Notes: a model not told the origin generated them from the sequence alone. A DNA stretch of 64,000 nucleotides from Tardiphaga sp051811025 (GCF_051811025.1 NZ_JBPWQE010000001.1:2728001-2792000), one strand, 5' to 3'; counted from the first letter of the stretch, positions 33,936-42,619 are shown. Translations and numbers: made by a program.

Positions 33936-33993
33936 GTTTCAGGCGACGCCGCCATCCAACGGCGGCGTTGGGGCCTGTCAGGCTGCCTGAAAC
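33936..33993. terminator. Nested inverted repeat after the hypothetical gene
   Basis: An outer pair GTTTCAGGC / GCCTGAAAC encloses an inner hairpin ACGCCGCC...GGCGGCGT (33946-33953 / 33961-33968). There is no T-run, so it may act as an RNA 3'-end structure or a Rho-type stop rather than an intrinsic terminator. Confidence 0.45.
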
Positions 33994-34143
33994 GGCACAT
34001 ATCCGGCGCATGATTGAACCACTTCTTCAGTCGGCGCCACACACCAAAGCAATTGCAATTCCCCCTGAGTGACGCGGATCACAGTGTTCGGTCGCATCCG
34101 CGGCTCGGTTCAGGGTCAGGATTTGAACCGCTTTGGAGGACAC

Positions 34144-34920
34144 ATGAAGCCGCTCTTCGCCCTCACCGCCATCCTGCTGACCAGCACCGCCGCTCAGGCC
34201 GGCGACAGCTATTCCTTCGACATCGGTGGCCGTACCATTACCATCGAAGCGCCAAGCGACTGCAACTCGACGGACTGCATCTCGGTTTCCATTCCCGGCG
34301 TCTACGAATATGGCACGAAGCGCAGCAAGCGCGAGCGTGACCGCGAGACGCGCGAGCAGGCCCCTAACACTCCGCGATCCGAACAAACGGCCAAGCCTGT
34401 GGAGACACAGAAGCCTGTAGAAACGCAGAAGCCCGCTGTCGCCCCAAAGGAGGCAGCAGCTCCGGCGACACCTGTCACGCCATCCGTCGCGGTTGCCCCG
34501 CAGCCTGCCCCGGCTCCGGCGCCTGCCGAGAAATCTGCGCCCTCTACGGTCATCGCCAACGCACCGCCCACAGATCCCGTCAACAAGCAGGATGCGCCCG
34601 CACCGGCGACGCCTGCCGCCGCGGCAACGCCGCTCGGCATCTGGATGACCGAGAAGAAGGAAGGCAAGGTTCGCATCGAACAATGCGGCGCCAATCTGTG
34701 CGGCTATTCGATGAATGCCAAGACCGACGCCAATGGGGAGAAGGTGCTGATCAACATGAAGCCCGGCAACAACAAATGGGCGGGAAAGATCTTCGATCCG
34801 AACAGCGGCAGCACCTACGAATCGACCATCGCTCTGAAGGGCAGCGACACGCTGCGTGTTCAGGGCTGTGCCTTCGGCGGCATGTTCTGCGGCGGCCAGA
34901 CCTGGACGCGGGTGAACTGA
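34144..34920 (+). CDS. Secreted DUF2147-domain protein with Pro/Ala linker
   Basis: This 258-residue precursor has a signal peptide (LFALTAILLTSTAAQA) and a short N-terminal module with a CNSTDC pair. A long Pro/Ala/Thr linker contains a repeat, KPVETQKPVETQKP. The C-terminal DUF2147 domain (about 160-258) starts GIWMTEKKEGKVRIEQCGANLCGY and ends GMFCGGQTWTRVN. Several cysteines there would be oxidised in the periplasm. ATG 34144 has GGAGG five bases upstream. The family is linked to envelope processes; its exact role is unknown. Confidence 0.82.
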   Translation: MKPLFALTAILLTSTAAQAGDSYSFDIGGRTITIEAPSDCNSTDCISVSIPGVYEYGTKRSKRERDRETREQAPNTPRSEQTAKPVETQKPVETQKPAVAPKEAAAPATPVTPSVAVAPQPAPAPAPAEKSAPSTVIANAPPTDPVNKQDAPAPATPAAAATPLGIWMTEKKEGKVRIEQCGANLCGYSMNAKTDANGEKVLINMKPGNNKWAGKIFDPNSGSTYESTIALKGSDTLRVQGCAFGGMFCGGQTWTRVN

Positions 34921-35030
34921 TCCCAGCAGACGCTGCTCATCGATTGAAAGGCCCAACATCCCCTGTAAGCTGATCGTAATGCGGCGCGCTTCGGAACGGT
35001 GCGCTCCACGATACAAACGGGGGAAACGTC

Positions 35031-35825
35031 ATGATCCGGATCACCGCCGCCTGGCTGGCAGCCTGTCTGCTGCTTGCGGCGCCGTTGCAGGCACAGACGC
35101 CGGCCCCTGCGTCCTCACCCTCCCGCCTCGACGATATTATTGCCCGCGGGACGCTGCGTGTCGGATTGACCGGCGACTACATGCCGTTCAGCGCCTTCGA
35201 TCCTGTCACGACATCGTTCAAGGGCTTCGACGTCGAGATGGCGGAAGCGCTCGGAAAAGCACTCGGCGTCAAGGTCGACTATGTGAAGACAAGCTGGCCA
35301 AAACTGTCAGCGGACTTTGCGGCAGACCAGTTCGACATGGTGATGGGCGGCGTGTCGATCACCCTCGACCGGCAGAAGAAGGGTGTGTTTTCGATACCCA
35401 TCATGCGCGAGGGCAAGACGCCCATCGCGCGCTGCACCGATACCGGGAAATTTGGGACACTCGCCGAGATCGATCGTCCCGGCGTCAAGGTGATCGTGAA
35501 TCCGGGCGGCACCAACGAGCGCTTTGCGCGGGCGCATATCAAGTCGGCCGAGATCACCGTGTTCAATGACAACACCCGCATCTTCGACGAGATCGCACAG
35601 GGCCGTGCTGATCTGATGATGACCGATGCGTCTGAGACCCGCTATCAACAGAAGCTCCATCACGGCGTGCTCTGCGCGGTGCATCCCGACACGCCGTTCG
35701 ACTTCGCCGAGAAGGCTTATTGGCTCCAGCGCGATGTGGCGCTGAAGGCCTTCGTCGATCAGTGGCTGCACATCATGCAGGAAGACGGCAGTTTCCGCGC
35801 GACCGTCAACCGCTGGTTCGAGTGA
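35031..35825 (+). CDS. pheC: Periplasmic cyclohexadienyl dehydratase (PheC-like)
   Basis: This 264-residue precursor has a signal peptide (AAWLAACLLLAAPLQAQ) and a family 3 solute-binding fold. It closely matches cyclohexadienyl dehydratase along its length: LRVGLTGDYMPFS, GFDVEMAEALGKALG, FSIPIMREGKTPIARC, VNPGGTNERFARAHIK, RADLMMTDASETRYQQKLH and CAVHPDTPFDFAEKAYWL. This enzyme dehydrates prephenate to phenylpyruvate and arogenate to phenylalanine in the periplasm. It is a single gene facing acdS tail to tail. An amino acid binding protein is the alternative, but the enzyme motifs fit better. Confidence 0.82.
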   Translation: MIRITAAWLAACLLLAAPLQAQTPAPASSPSRLDDIIARGTLRVGLTGDYMPFSAFDPVTTSFKGFDVEMAEALGKALGVKVDYVKTSWPKLSADFAADQFDMVMGGVSITLDRQKKGVFSIPIMREGKTPIARCTDTGKFGTLAEIDRPGVKVIVNPGGTNERFARAHIKSAEITVFNDNTRIFDEIAQGRADLMMTDASETRYQQKLHHGVLCAVHPDTPFDFAEKAYWLQRDVALKAFVDQWLHIMQEDGSFRATVNRWFE

Positions 35826-35879
35826 CCGGAGACAATCGGCGCGCCGGACAACCAAGCCGGCGCACGCGATGTAACGGCA

Positions 35880-36893
35880 CTATCCATTACGGAACGCGTA
35901 GCCATATCCATTCAGAGCCGGCGCGCCGCCGAGATGCGCATAGAGCACCTTGGATCCTTCAGGGAAGTAACCCTTCTGCACGAGGTCGATCATCCCCTGC
36001 ATCGATTTCCCTTCATAGACGGGGTCGGTGATCATCCCCTCGAGGCGCGCGCAGAGACGGATGGCGTCCTTGGTCTCTTCCGATGGCACGCCATAGACGG
36101 GATAGGCGTAGTCCTCGATCAGCACCACATCATCCTCGACGAGGTCTTTGCCGAGTTTGACGAGCTTGGCCGTGTCCTGCGCGATCTGCAGAACTTGCGC
36201 CTTAGTCTGGACCGGCGTGAAAGATGCATCGATGCCGATCACCCTGCGCTGGCGGTCGTCCTTGGCGAAGCCTACCAGCATGCCGGCATGGGTCGAACCG
36301 GTCACGGTGCAGACGACAATGTAGTCGAATGCAAAGCCGAGTTCCTTCTCCTGCGCGCGGACTTCCTCGGCGAATCCGACATAGCCGAGACCGCCGAATT
36401 TGTGCACGGAGGCACCAGCCGGAATAGCGTAGGGTTTGCCGCCCTTGGCCTTCACATCCTCGATCGCTTCTTCCCAGCTATGGCGGATGCCGATGTCAAA
36501 GCCTTCGTCGACGAGCTGCACATCCGCGCCCATGATCCGGCTGAGCATGATATTGCCGACACGGTCGTAGACGGCGTCCTCATGCGGCACCCAGCTCTCC
36601 TGCACGAGACGGCACTTCATACCGATCTTGGCCGCAACGGCCGCGACCATGCGTGTATGATTGGACTGTACGCCGCCGATCGATACCAGCGTATCGGCGT
36701 TCGACGCGATGGCATCGGGGATGATGTATTCGAGCTTGCGCAGCTTGTTGCCGCCATAGGCTAGCCCGGAATTGCAGTCCTCGCGCTTGGCGTAGAGTTC
36801 GACCTTACCGCCGAGATGGGCCGAGAGCTTCTCCAGCTTCTCGATATAGGTGGGTCCAAAGGTGAGCGGATAGCGTTCGAAGCCTTCGAGCAT
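35880..36893 (-). CDS. acdS: 1-aminocyclopropane-1-carboxylate deaminase
   Basis: This 337-residue PLP enzyme converts ACC, the ethylene precursor of plants, to ammonia and 2-oxobutyrate. PLP lysine is Lys50 (YGGNKLRKLEY), and nucleophile Ser77 lies in SIGGVQSNHTR. Tyr293-Glu294 (PVYEGKSM) and Leu321 (AHLGG) correspond to the Tyr294, Glu295 and Leu322 that separate true ACC deaminase from D-cysteine desulfhydrase. ATG 36893 follows AGG and gives the standard length. The divergent acdR gene, 156 bases away, is its known type of regulator. Confidence 0.95.
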   Translation of the reverse strand: MLEGFERYPLTFGPTYIEKLEKLSAHLGGKVELYAKREDCNSGLAYGGNKLRKLEYIIPDAIASNADTLVSIGGVQSNHTRMVAAVAAKIGMKCRLVQESWVPHEDAVYDRVGNIMLSRIMGADVQLVDEGFDIGIRHSWEEAIEDVKAKGGKPYAIPAGASVHKFGGLGYVGFAEEVRAQEKELGFAFDYIVVCTVTGSTHAGMLVGFAKDDRQRRVIGIDASFTPVQTKAQVLQIAQDTAKLVKLGKDLVEDDVVLIEDYAYPVYGVPSEETKDAIRLCARLEGMITDPVYEGKSMQGMIDLVQKGYFPEGSKVLYAHLGGAPALNGYGYAFRNG

Positions 36894-36971
36894 GTGACAC
36901 CTGTTGTCGTGAAAACTGGTGGTACATCTAGCATTTTCGGTGCGGAAGGTGCTTTCAAAGATATGGCCGTT

Positions 36972-36986
36972 CGATACTATATATCG
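36972..36986. promoter_or_regulatory. Inverted repeat between acdS and acdR
   Basis: CGATA-CTATA-TATCG, five-base arms around five bases, lies in the AT-rich centre of the divergent promoter region, 79 bases from the acdS start and 64 from acdR. Lrp-type regulators bind such AT-rich imperfect palindromes, so it is a candidate AcdR site. Confidence 0.4.
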
Positions 36987-37049
36987 TACCATATCCATCT
37001 AAACTGGAAGTAAGACGCACTAGATTCCAAAAATTCGGAAGATTCTTTC

Positions 37050-37514
37050 ATGGCAGAAACTCTTGATAAAATCGGACTTCGCATGCTGCATTTGCTGCAG
37101 AAAGACGGGCGTCTGAGCAATGCCGATCTGGCCGCGAAGGTAAATGTCAGTCCCGCCACCTGTCATCGCCGCACGCAGCAGCTGTTTGACGAAGGCTATA
37201 TCAGGAACACACGTGCCATCATTGCGCCCGAGAAGGTCAACCGCGGCGCGCTGGTCATGGTCGGTGTCGTGCTCGATCGCTCGACGCCGGAAAGCTTTGC
37301 AGTGTTTGAAAAGGCGGTGGCCAAACTGAAATTCGTTCTCGATTGTCACCTGGTCGCCGGCGACTTCGACTATTTCCTAAAAATCCGCGTCGGCGACATG
37401 GCCGACTTCAATCGCATTCACGGCACGCAACTCATCGCGCTGCCCGGCGTCCGTCAGACCCGCACCTTCTTCGTCATGAAAGAGGTCGTGGACAATGCGC
37501 CGCTAGACTTTTGA
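37050..37514 (+). CDS. acdR: Lrp/AsnC-family regulator of ACC deaminase
   Basis: This 154-residue Lrp-type protein has an HTH (LDKIGLRMLHLLQKDGRLSNADLAAKVNVSPATCHRRTQQLFDEGYI) and a C-terminal RAM/AsnC effector domain (about 70-150, with HLVAGDFDYFLKIRVGDMADF and LPGVRQTRTFFVMKEV). In characterised bacteria AcdR binds ACC and AcdB and activates acdS under leucine control. Its divergent position next to acdS strongly supports this assignment. GGAAG lies seven bases before ATG 37050. Confidence 0.9.
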   Translation: MAETLDKIGLRMLHLLQKDGRLSNADLAAKVNVSPATCHRRTQQLFDEGYIRNTRAIIAPEKVNRGALVMVGVVLDRSTPESFAVFEKAVAKLKFVLDCHLVAGDFDYFLKIRVGDMADFNRIHGTQLIALPGVRQTRTFFVMKEVVDNAPLDF

Positions 37515-37554
37515 ACCCAGCGTTCGTCCCCGTACCCGGCGATGCCTAGCCGTC

Positions 37555-37959
37555 CTAGCCGACCGGCTTCGCATATTGTTCGTCGCTGACCTTTTCCATC
37601 CAGTCTGCGGTCTTGCCGTCGAGCGCTTCCTGCATGGCGATATGGGTCATGCCGGTGGTCGGTGCCGCGCCGTGCCAGTGCTTCTCGCCCGGTGGAATCC
37701 AGACGGTGTCGCCCGGTTTGATCTCGACGACCGGCTGGCCTTCGGTCTGAAAGCGCCCGGCGCCTGCTATGACGTAAAGTGTCTGCCCGAACGGATGGGT
37801 GTGCCAGGCGGTGCGTGCGCCCGGCTCGAAACTGACGCGGAAGGTCACCAGCCGCGCCGGCGCTTCGGCGACAATCACCGGGTCCTGCCAGACCGTGCCC
37901 GTGAAGTATTCCTCTGGCGCCCTTTTGGTCGGGCGCGAACCTGCTGGAAAAAGCTTCAT
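37555..37959 (-). CDS. Cupin-domain protein
   Basis: This 134-residue single-domain cupin has motif 1 WHTHPFGQTLYVIAGAGRF (His-x-His and later Glu/Gln) and motif 2 PGDTVWIPPGEKHWHGA, giving a metal site of histidines. Such small cupins include isomerases, dioxygenase-like proteins and decarboxylase accessories, so the activity is unknown. It lies 27 bases after the RraA-like gene in the same direction, suggesting a two-gene operon for a keto-acid or aromatic catabolic step. Confidence 0.85.
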   Translation of the reverse strand: MKLFPAGSRPTKRAPEEYFTGTVWQDPVIVAEAPARLVTFRVSFEPGARTAWHTHPFGQTLYVIAGAGRFQTEGQPVVEIKPGDTVWIPPGEKHWHGAAPTTGMTHIAMQEALDGKTADWMEKVSDEQYAKPVG

Positions 37960-37986
37960 GGCACGGTCTCGCTGTTGCTGTCTTCG

Positions 37987-38685
37987 TTACTTCTTCGACG
38001 CGGCGTAGCGCGCCTTGGTCTCGGCATTCATCGGATACAGGCCGGGCAGCGTCGCGCCGTTATTCACCTCGTTGACGATCCAGGCTTCCATGCGCTCCTG
38101 CTCGGCGCCTTCGGCGAGGATCAGATCGAGGAAGGCCTTGGGGATCACAACAGCACCGTCCTGGTCGGCGACGATGACGTCGTCCGGGAAGATGGCAACG
38201 CCGCCGCAGCCGATCGGTTCACCCCAGCCGACGAAAGTCAGGCCGGCGACCGACGGCGGAGCGGCATAACCGTCACACCAGACCGGCAGATTGGTGCCGA
38301 GCACGCCTTCGATGTCACGCACCACACCGTCGGTGATCAGCGCAGCCACGCCGCGCTTCTGCATGCGGGCGCAGAGGATGTCGCCGAAGATGCCGGCATC
38401 GGTGATGCCCATGGCATCGACCACGGCGATGCAGCCTTCCGGCATGGCTTCGATGGCGGTGCGGGTCGAGATCGGCGACGACCACGATTCCGGGGTGGCG
38501 AGATCCTCGCGCGCCGGCACAAAACGCAGGGTGAAGGCCGGACCGACGAGACGGGGCTGACCCGGGCGCAGCGGCTTGGCGCCGCGCAGCCAGACATTGC
38601 GCAGGCCCTTCTTCAGGAGAACGGTGGTGATGGTCGCGGTGGTGACCTTCGACAGGGTGGCAATGGCTTCGGGTGTCAGGGACAT
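37987..38685 (-). CDS. RraA-like protein / 4-hydroxy-4-methyl-2-oxoglutarate aldolase family
   Basis: This 232-residue protein has the RraA/HMG aldolase fold: VDAMGITDAGIFGDILCARMQKRGVAALITDGVVRDIEGV, with the GxxxG...(D)GxxRD segment that binds a divalent metal and pyruvate enolate. A later VIVADQDGAVVIPKAFLD follows. Many members are aldolases or oxaloacetate decarboxylases rather than RNase E regulators. With the following cupin gene, a small catabolic operon is likely. The start ATG 38685 has only a weak ribosome site. Confidence 0.85.
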   Translation of the reverse strand: MSLTPEAIATLSKVTTATITTVLLKKGLRNVWLRGAKPLRPGQPRLVGPAFTLRFVPAREDLATPESWSSPISTRTAIEAMPEGCIAVVDAMGITDAGIFGDILCARMQKRGVAALITDGVVRDIEGVLGTNLPVWCDGYAAPPSVAGLTFVGWGEPIGCGGVAIFPDDVIVADQDGAVVIPKAFLDLILAEGAEQERMEAWIVNEVNNGATLPGLYPMNAETKARYAASKK

Positions 38686-38937
38686 ACGCAGGGCTCTTCA
38701 GGTCAGAGGATGCAGGAGATTGGACTTACGGCGGCGCATCTTGCGGTGGAATGCCAGCGCGTCAAGGGCTGCTGCTTCAAAGCGCCATGCAATGTGATGA
38801 AACCTCTGCGATCAGTACGGCTTATCGCCAACATGCGTATTAATTTATTGAAGATGCACGGCTATTTTCAGATTGCGAATTCCACTCGCTGGTAAAACGC
38901 GCTATGCATGGTCGTCCAATACTGACGTTGTGAGGCC

Positions 38938-39669
38938 ATGGTCGCAGCTCTCTCCCCGCCCCGCATCCTCCCCAGTGGCGATGCTGCCATCACGGTCGAA
39001 TTCAGCCGCACCATCGACGAGGAAGCCAACCGCCGGGTGCTGGCGCTCGACAAACTCGTCGCGTCAGCCGGCCTTGCTGCCGTCACCGAAACCGTGCCGA
39101 CCTATCGCTCCCTGCTGGTGCATTACGATCCACTGCAGATCGGCTTCGATGCTTTGGGTGACAAGCTGACCGAACTGGCACTACAGCCGCTGCCTGAGGC
39201 CAAGGCGGCACGACGCTGGCGCATCCCGGTCGCCTATGGCGGCGAGAATGGCATCGATCTCGAAGACGTCGCCAAGGCGCTGAACATCACGCAAGACGAA
39301 GTCGTCGCGCGCCATGTGGGCGGAGACTACAAGGTGGCGATGATCGGTTTCACACCGGGCTGGTCCTATTTGAGCGGGCTGCCGAGTTCGATGCAGATGT
39401 CACGCCGGCAGAATCCGCGGCTGCTGACGCCGCCCGGCACGATCTCCATCGGCGGCATCCAGACCGGCGTGCAATGTCTCGCCGGCCCCAGCGGCTGGCA
39501 TCTGCTCGGACGGACCGCCGTGCGCACCTATCAGCTCGGCCGCGATCCGACATTTCTTCTGGAGCCCGGCGACGCCATCACTTTCGCCGCCGTCGACGAG
39601 AAGACATTTGCCGAGCAGGACCGCGCGGCCGAAGCCGGTGCATTCGTCGCGGAGCTGATCGCGTCATGA
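38938..39669 (+). CDS. pxpB: 5-oxoprolinase subunit B
   Basis: This 243-residue PxpB/KipI-type protein begins PRILPSGDAAITVEF and carries GFTPGWSYLSGLP and the RLLTPPGTISIGGIQTGVQCLAGPSGWHLLGRT block typical of the family. With PxpA and PxpC it forms the bacterial ATP-dependent 5-oxoprolinase that opens pyroglutamate to glutamate. The last four bases overlap the pxpC start (ATGA). In the wider family KipI inhibits a sporulation kinase, not relevant here. GAGG precedes the start closely. Confidence 0.93.
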   Translation: MVAALSPPRILPSGDAAITVEFSRTIDEEANRRVLALDKLVASAGLAAVTETVPTYRSLLVHYDPLQIGFDALGDKLTELALQPLPEAKAARRWRIPVAYGGENGIDLEDVAKALNITQDEVVARHVGGDYKVAMIGFTPGWSYLSGLPSSMQMSRRQNPRLLTPPGTISIGGIQTGVQCLAGPSGWHLLGRTAVRTYQLGRDPTFLLEPGDAITFAAVDEKTFAEQDRAAEAGAFVAELIAS

Positions 39670-40712
39670 GCAAGCTCATCGTCACTTCCGTGAGCCCCGG
39701 TACGTCAGTGCAGGATGTCGGCCGGTTCGGCGCACAGCGCTATGGCCTGGTGCCATCGGGTGCCGTCGATCGACTGGCGATGGCCGCCGCCAATGCGCTG
39801 CTCGGCAACACACTGTTCGCAGCGACCATCGAACTCGGCCCGTTGAACTCAGTCTTCACTGCCAAAGGCGGCGCTGTTCGGATTTCGCTCACCGGTGCAA
39901 CACGGCCAGCCGATATTGCCGGCACACCTGTCGCGGTCAACACGTCGGTAACATTGGCCGATGGCGAGAGCCTCAATCTCGGCGTCGCCCGCGCCGGCAC
40001 CTTCGGCTATCTCGCCATCGAGGGCGGGATCCGCGGCGAGCCGATGTTTGGCAGCCTGGCCGTGAATGCCCGCGCCGGTCTCGGCAGTCCCTATCCGCGC
40101 CCGCTGCAGGCTGGTGACGAATTGCCGGTGGCGACGGCCAGCAGCGCCAACGAGAAGCGCATCGACCTGCCCGCGCCGGTCGAGGGTCCAATCCGCGTGG
40201 TGCTTGGGCCGCAAGATGACGAATTTGGTGACGCCAAGGATCTGTTCCTGAATAGCGACTGGAAGATTTCGGCGACCAGCGATCGCATGGGCTATCGCCT
40301 CGAAGGCCCCGTGATCAAACATCTGCACGGCCACAACATCGTCTCCGACGGCACCGTGAACGGCTCGATCCAGGTACCCGGCAACGGCCAGCCCATCGTG
40401 CTGATGCCCGACCGTGGCACATCAGGCGGCTATCCGAAAATCGCGACCGTGATCTCGACCGATCTCGGCCGCTTCGGCCAGACCCAGCCGGGCCGTGCTT
40501 TCCGCTTCAAGGCCATCTCCATGGCCGAAGCGCAGGCTGAATACCGCGCCTTCGCCGAACTGCTGCAGAGCCTGCCCGGCCGTGTCCATGATTCCAACAT
40601 CCTGATGCTGGACATCAAGGCGCTGCTGTCGGCCAATGTCGCTGGCACCGCAGTCAGCGCGATCGACGTCGAGACGTGGCAGGCGCCGCAGCCGGCAGAC
40701 GCGCAAGACTGA
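39666..40712 (+). CDS. pxpC: 5-oxoprolinase subunit C
   Basis: This 348-residue PxpC/KipA-type protein begins TSVSPGTSVQDVGRFGAQRYGLVPSGAVD, the family signature, and later has RVVLGPQDDEF, SDRMGYRLEGP and SIQVPGNGQPIVLMPDRGTSGGYPKIA. The domain also occurs in urea carboxylase (carboxyltransferase subdomain). It works with PxpB and PxpA on pyroglutamate. ATG 39666 overlaps the pxpB stop; the frame upstream of it is not coding. pxpA starts 31 bases after its end. Confidence 0.93.
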   Translation: MSKLIVTSVSPGTSVQDVGRFGAQRYGLVPSGAVDRLAMAAANALLGNTLFAATIELGPLNSVFTAKGGAVRISLTGATRPADIAGTPVAVNTSVTLADGESLNLGVARAGTFGYLAIEGGIRGEPMFGSLAVNARAGLGSPYPRPLQAGDELPVATASSANEKRIDLPAPVEGPIRVVLGPQDDEFGDAKDLFLNSDWKISATSDRMGYRLEGPVIKHLHGHNIVSDGTVNGSIQVPGNGQPIVLMPDRGTSGGYPKIATVISTDLGRFGQTQPGRAFRFKAISMAEAQAEYRAFAELLQSLPGRVHDSNILMLDIKALLSANVAGTAVSAIDVETWQAPQPADAQD

Positions 40713-40743
40713 TTTCGAACCCTATTTACGAAAGAGCACGACC

Positions 40744-41514
40744 ATGGCGACCATCGATCTGAACTGCGACCTCGGCGAAAGCTTCGGCATGTGGGAGATG
40801 GGCAATGACGCCGCGATGATCGACCTCGCATCCTCGGTTAACATTGCCTGCGGTTATCATGCCGGCGACGCCGACGTGATGCGCAAGACCGTGCAGCTTG
40901 CGAAAGCGCGCAACGTCAAGATCGGCGCCCATCCCGGCTATCGCGATCTGCACGGCTTCGGCCGCCGCCCCATCGTCGGTCTCACGTCACTGGAGATCGA
41001 GAACCTGATCGCCTATCAGATCGGCGCCTTGCAGGCGATCGCCGCCATGGAAGGCTACAAGGTCACCCATGTGAAGGCCCATGGCGCGATCTCCAACGTT
41101 GCCTGCGAGGACGACATGACCGCCCGCGCCATCGCCGCCGGCATCAAGGCGGTCGATCGCAATCTCACTTTTGTGGTACTGGCGAATTCCAAGCTCGTCA
41201 CCGCAGGTGAAGCCGCCGGATTGCCGCTGGCGCATGAAGTCTTCGCCGACCGCGCCTATGAGGACAACGGCAATCTCGTCTCTCGCAAGAAGCCCGGTGC
41301 GGTGCTGCATGATCCCGTCATGGTCGCCGATCGCGTGGTAAAGATGGCGCAGACCGGCGAAGTCATCTCGATCACTGGTAAGGTGATCAAGATGAAGATG
41401 GACACAGTGTGCATTCACGGCGACACGCCGGGAGCTGTGGAGCTCGGCCGCCATGTGCGCGATGGATTGAAAAAGGCGGGAATCGATGTGGCGCCGTTCA
41501 AGACGGCACTCTAA
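40744..41514 (+). CDS. pxpA: 5-oxoprolinase subunit A (LamB/YcsF family)
   Basis: This 256-residue protein begins MATIDLNCDLGESFGMWEMGND and continues NIACGYHAGDADVMRKTVQLA and IGAHPGYRDLHGFGRR, the YcsF/LamB TIM-barrel pattern with conserved metal-site histidines and aspartates. It is the last gene of pxpBCA, opening pyroglutamate using ATP. The order B-C-A and tight spacing support one operon. Type B hairpin repeat follows eight bases after the stop. Confidence 0.95.
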   Translation: MATIDLNCDLGESFGMWEMGNDAAMIDLASSVNIACGYHAGDADVMRKTVQLAKARNVKIGAHPGYRDLHGFGRRPIVGLTSLEIENLIAYQIGALQAIAAMEGYKVTHVKAHGAISNVACEDDMTARAIAAGIKAVDRNLTFVVLANSKLVTAGEAAGLPLAHEVFADRAYEDNGNLVSRKKPGAVLHDPVMVADRVVKMAQTGEVISITGKVIKMKMDTVCIHGDTPGAVELGRHVRDGLKKAGIDVAPFKTAL

Positions 41515-41521
41515 GCCCAAT

Positions 41522-41570
41522 CGTCATTGCGGTTCGCCCGCGCAAGGTGCGCGGCCGCCCCGGAATGACG
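41522..41570. repeat. Intergenic hairpin repeat, type B short copy
   Basis: A 49-base element with imperfect inverted ends CGTCATTGCGG / CCGGAATGACG and an inner CGCGC-AAGGT-GCGCG hairpin. The stretch 41531-41578 matches the right end of the repeat at 12842-12962. It sits between convergent pxpA and amiE. Confidence 0.75.
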
Positions 41571-41578
41571 AGGTTGGA

Positions 41579-42619
41579 CTACCTGTCGTTCAGCATCCCC
41601 TCATGCGGCAGCCCCTCGATCGGGCATTCCTCGACGCCCACCGTCGTGCGCGTGATCGCTTCGACATTCTCCCGCGCCTTGTCAGGATTGTTCACCCACG
41701 TCGAATAGAAATCAAACGGACACGCCGCGACGCCCTTGTTGCTCTCGCCGGAATTGATCGTGCCGGTATAGCCGCGATGCAGCAGCTTGAAGAGATGGTT
41801 CTCCGACTGCCCGGTCTTCCGTGCATCGCGGATCAGCGACTTCGACAGCGCCGCATATTGAATGCCGTAATCTTCCTCGCCGCATTCGCCGAGCGTGCGG
41901 CCATCGAAACCAATGATCGCCGAATGGCCGAAATACGAATAGACGCCGTCGAAGCCTGACGCGTTGGCAACGGCCACATAGGTGTTGTTGGCCCAGGCCA
42001 TTGCCTTGGCCATCAGCACCTGCTGGTCCTTGGCGGGATACATGTAGCCCTGGCAGCGCACGATCAGTTCGGCGCCCTTCATGGCGCAGTCGCGCCAGAT
42101 CTCAGGATAGTTGCCGTCATCGCAGATGATCAGCGAGACCTTCAGCCCTTTGGGTCCTTCGGAGACATAAGTGCAGTTGCCGGGATACCAGCCCTCGATC
42201 GGCACCCATGGCATGATCTTGCGATATTTCTGAACGATTTCGCCCTTGTCGTTCATCAGGATCAGCGTGTTGTAAGGTGCCTTGTGCGGATGCTGCTCGT
42301 GCCGCTCGCCGGTCAGCGAGAACACGCCCCAGACTTTGGCCTTGCGGCAGGCCTCCGCGAAAATTTCGGTTTCCTCGCCTGGTACGATCGAGGCGGTCTC
42401 GTACATTTCCTTGGAGTCGTACATGATGCCCTGGGTGGAATATTCAGGGAAGATCACCAGATCCATGCCGGGCAGACCGATCTTCATGCCGACGATCATG
42501 TCGGCGATCTTCTGCGCATTGGCCAGCACCTCGGCTTTCGTGTGAAGCCGCGGCATCTTGTAATTCACGACCGCGACGCCGACCGCGTCCTTGCTGGATG
42601 AAATATCACCGTGATGCAT
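41579..42619 (-). CDS. amiE: Aliphatic amidase
   Basis: This 346-residue nitrilase-superfamily enzyme starts MHHGDISSSKDAVGVAVVNY and matches AmiE closely. Catalytic residues are Glu59 (FPEYS), Lys134 (KYRKIMPW) and Cys166 (IICDDGN). It hydrolyses short aliphatic amides such as acetamide to the acid and ammonia. Length equals the characterised enzyme. It is a cytoplasmic hexamer in the family. It has no adjacent amiC/amiR regulators. Together with nitrile hydratase it could complete a nitrile-to-acid route, but the genes are 39 kb apart. Confidence 0.96.
   Translation of the reverse strand: MHHGDISSSKDAVGVAVVNYKMPRLHTKAEVLANAQKIADMIVGMKIGLPGMDLVIFPEYSTQGIMYDSKEMYETASIVPGEETEIFAEACRKAKVWGVFSLTGERHEQHPHKAPYNTLILMNDKGEIVQKYRKIMPWVPIEGWYPGNCTYVSEGPKGLKVSLIICDDGNYPEIWRDCAMKGAELIVRCQGYMYPAKDQQVLMAKAMAWANNTYVAVANASGFDGVYSYFGHSAIIGFDGRTLGECGEEDYGIQYAALSKSLIRDARKTGQSENHLFKLLHRGYTGTINSGESNKGVAACPFDFYSTWVNNPDKARENVEAITRTTVGVEECPIEGLPHEGMLNDR

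Noticed and set aside
35880..36893. D-cysteine desulfhydrase as the identity of the PLP enzyme
   Set aside because: Tyr293, Glu294 and Leu321 match the true ACC deaminase set, and acdR is adjacent.
41579..42619. Nitrilase as the identity of the AmiE gene
   Set aside because: Length and near full-length match to AmiE, with the Glu59-Lys134-Cys166 spacing, favour aliphatic amidase.
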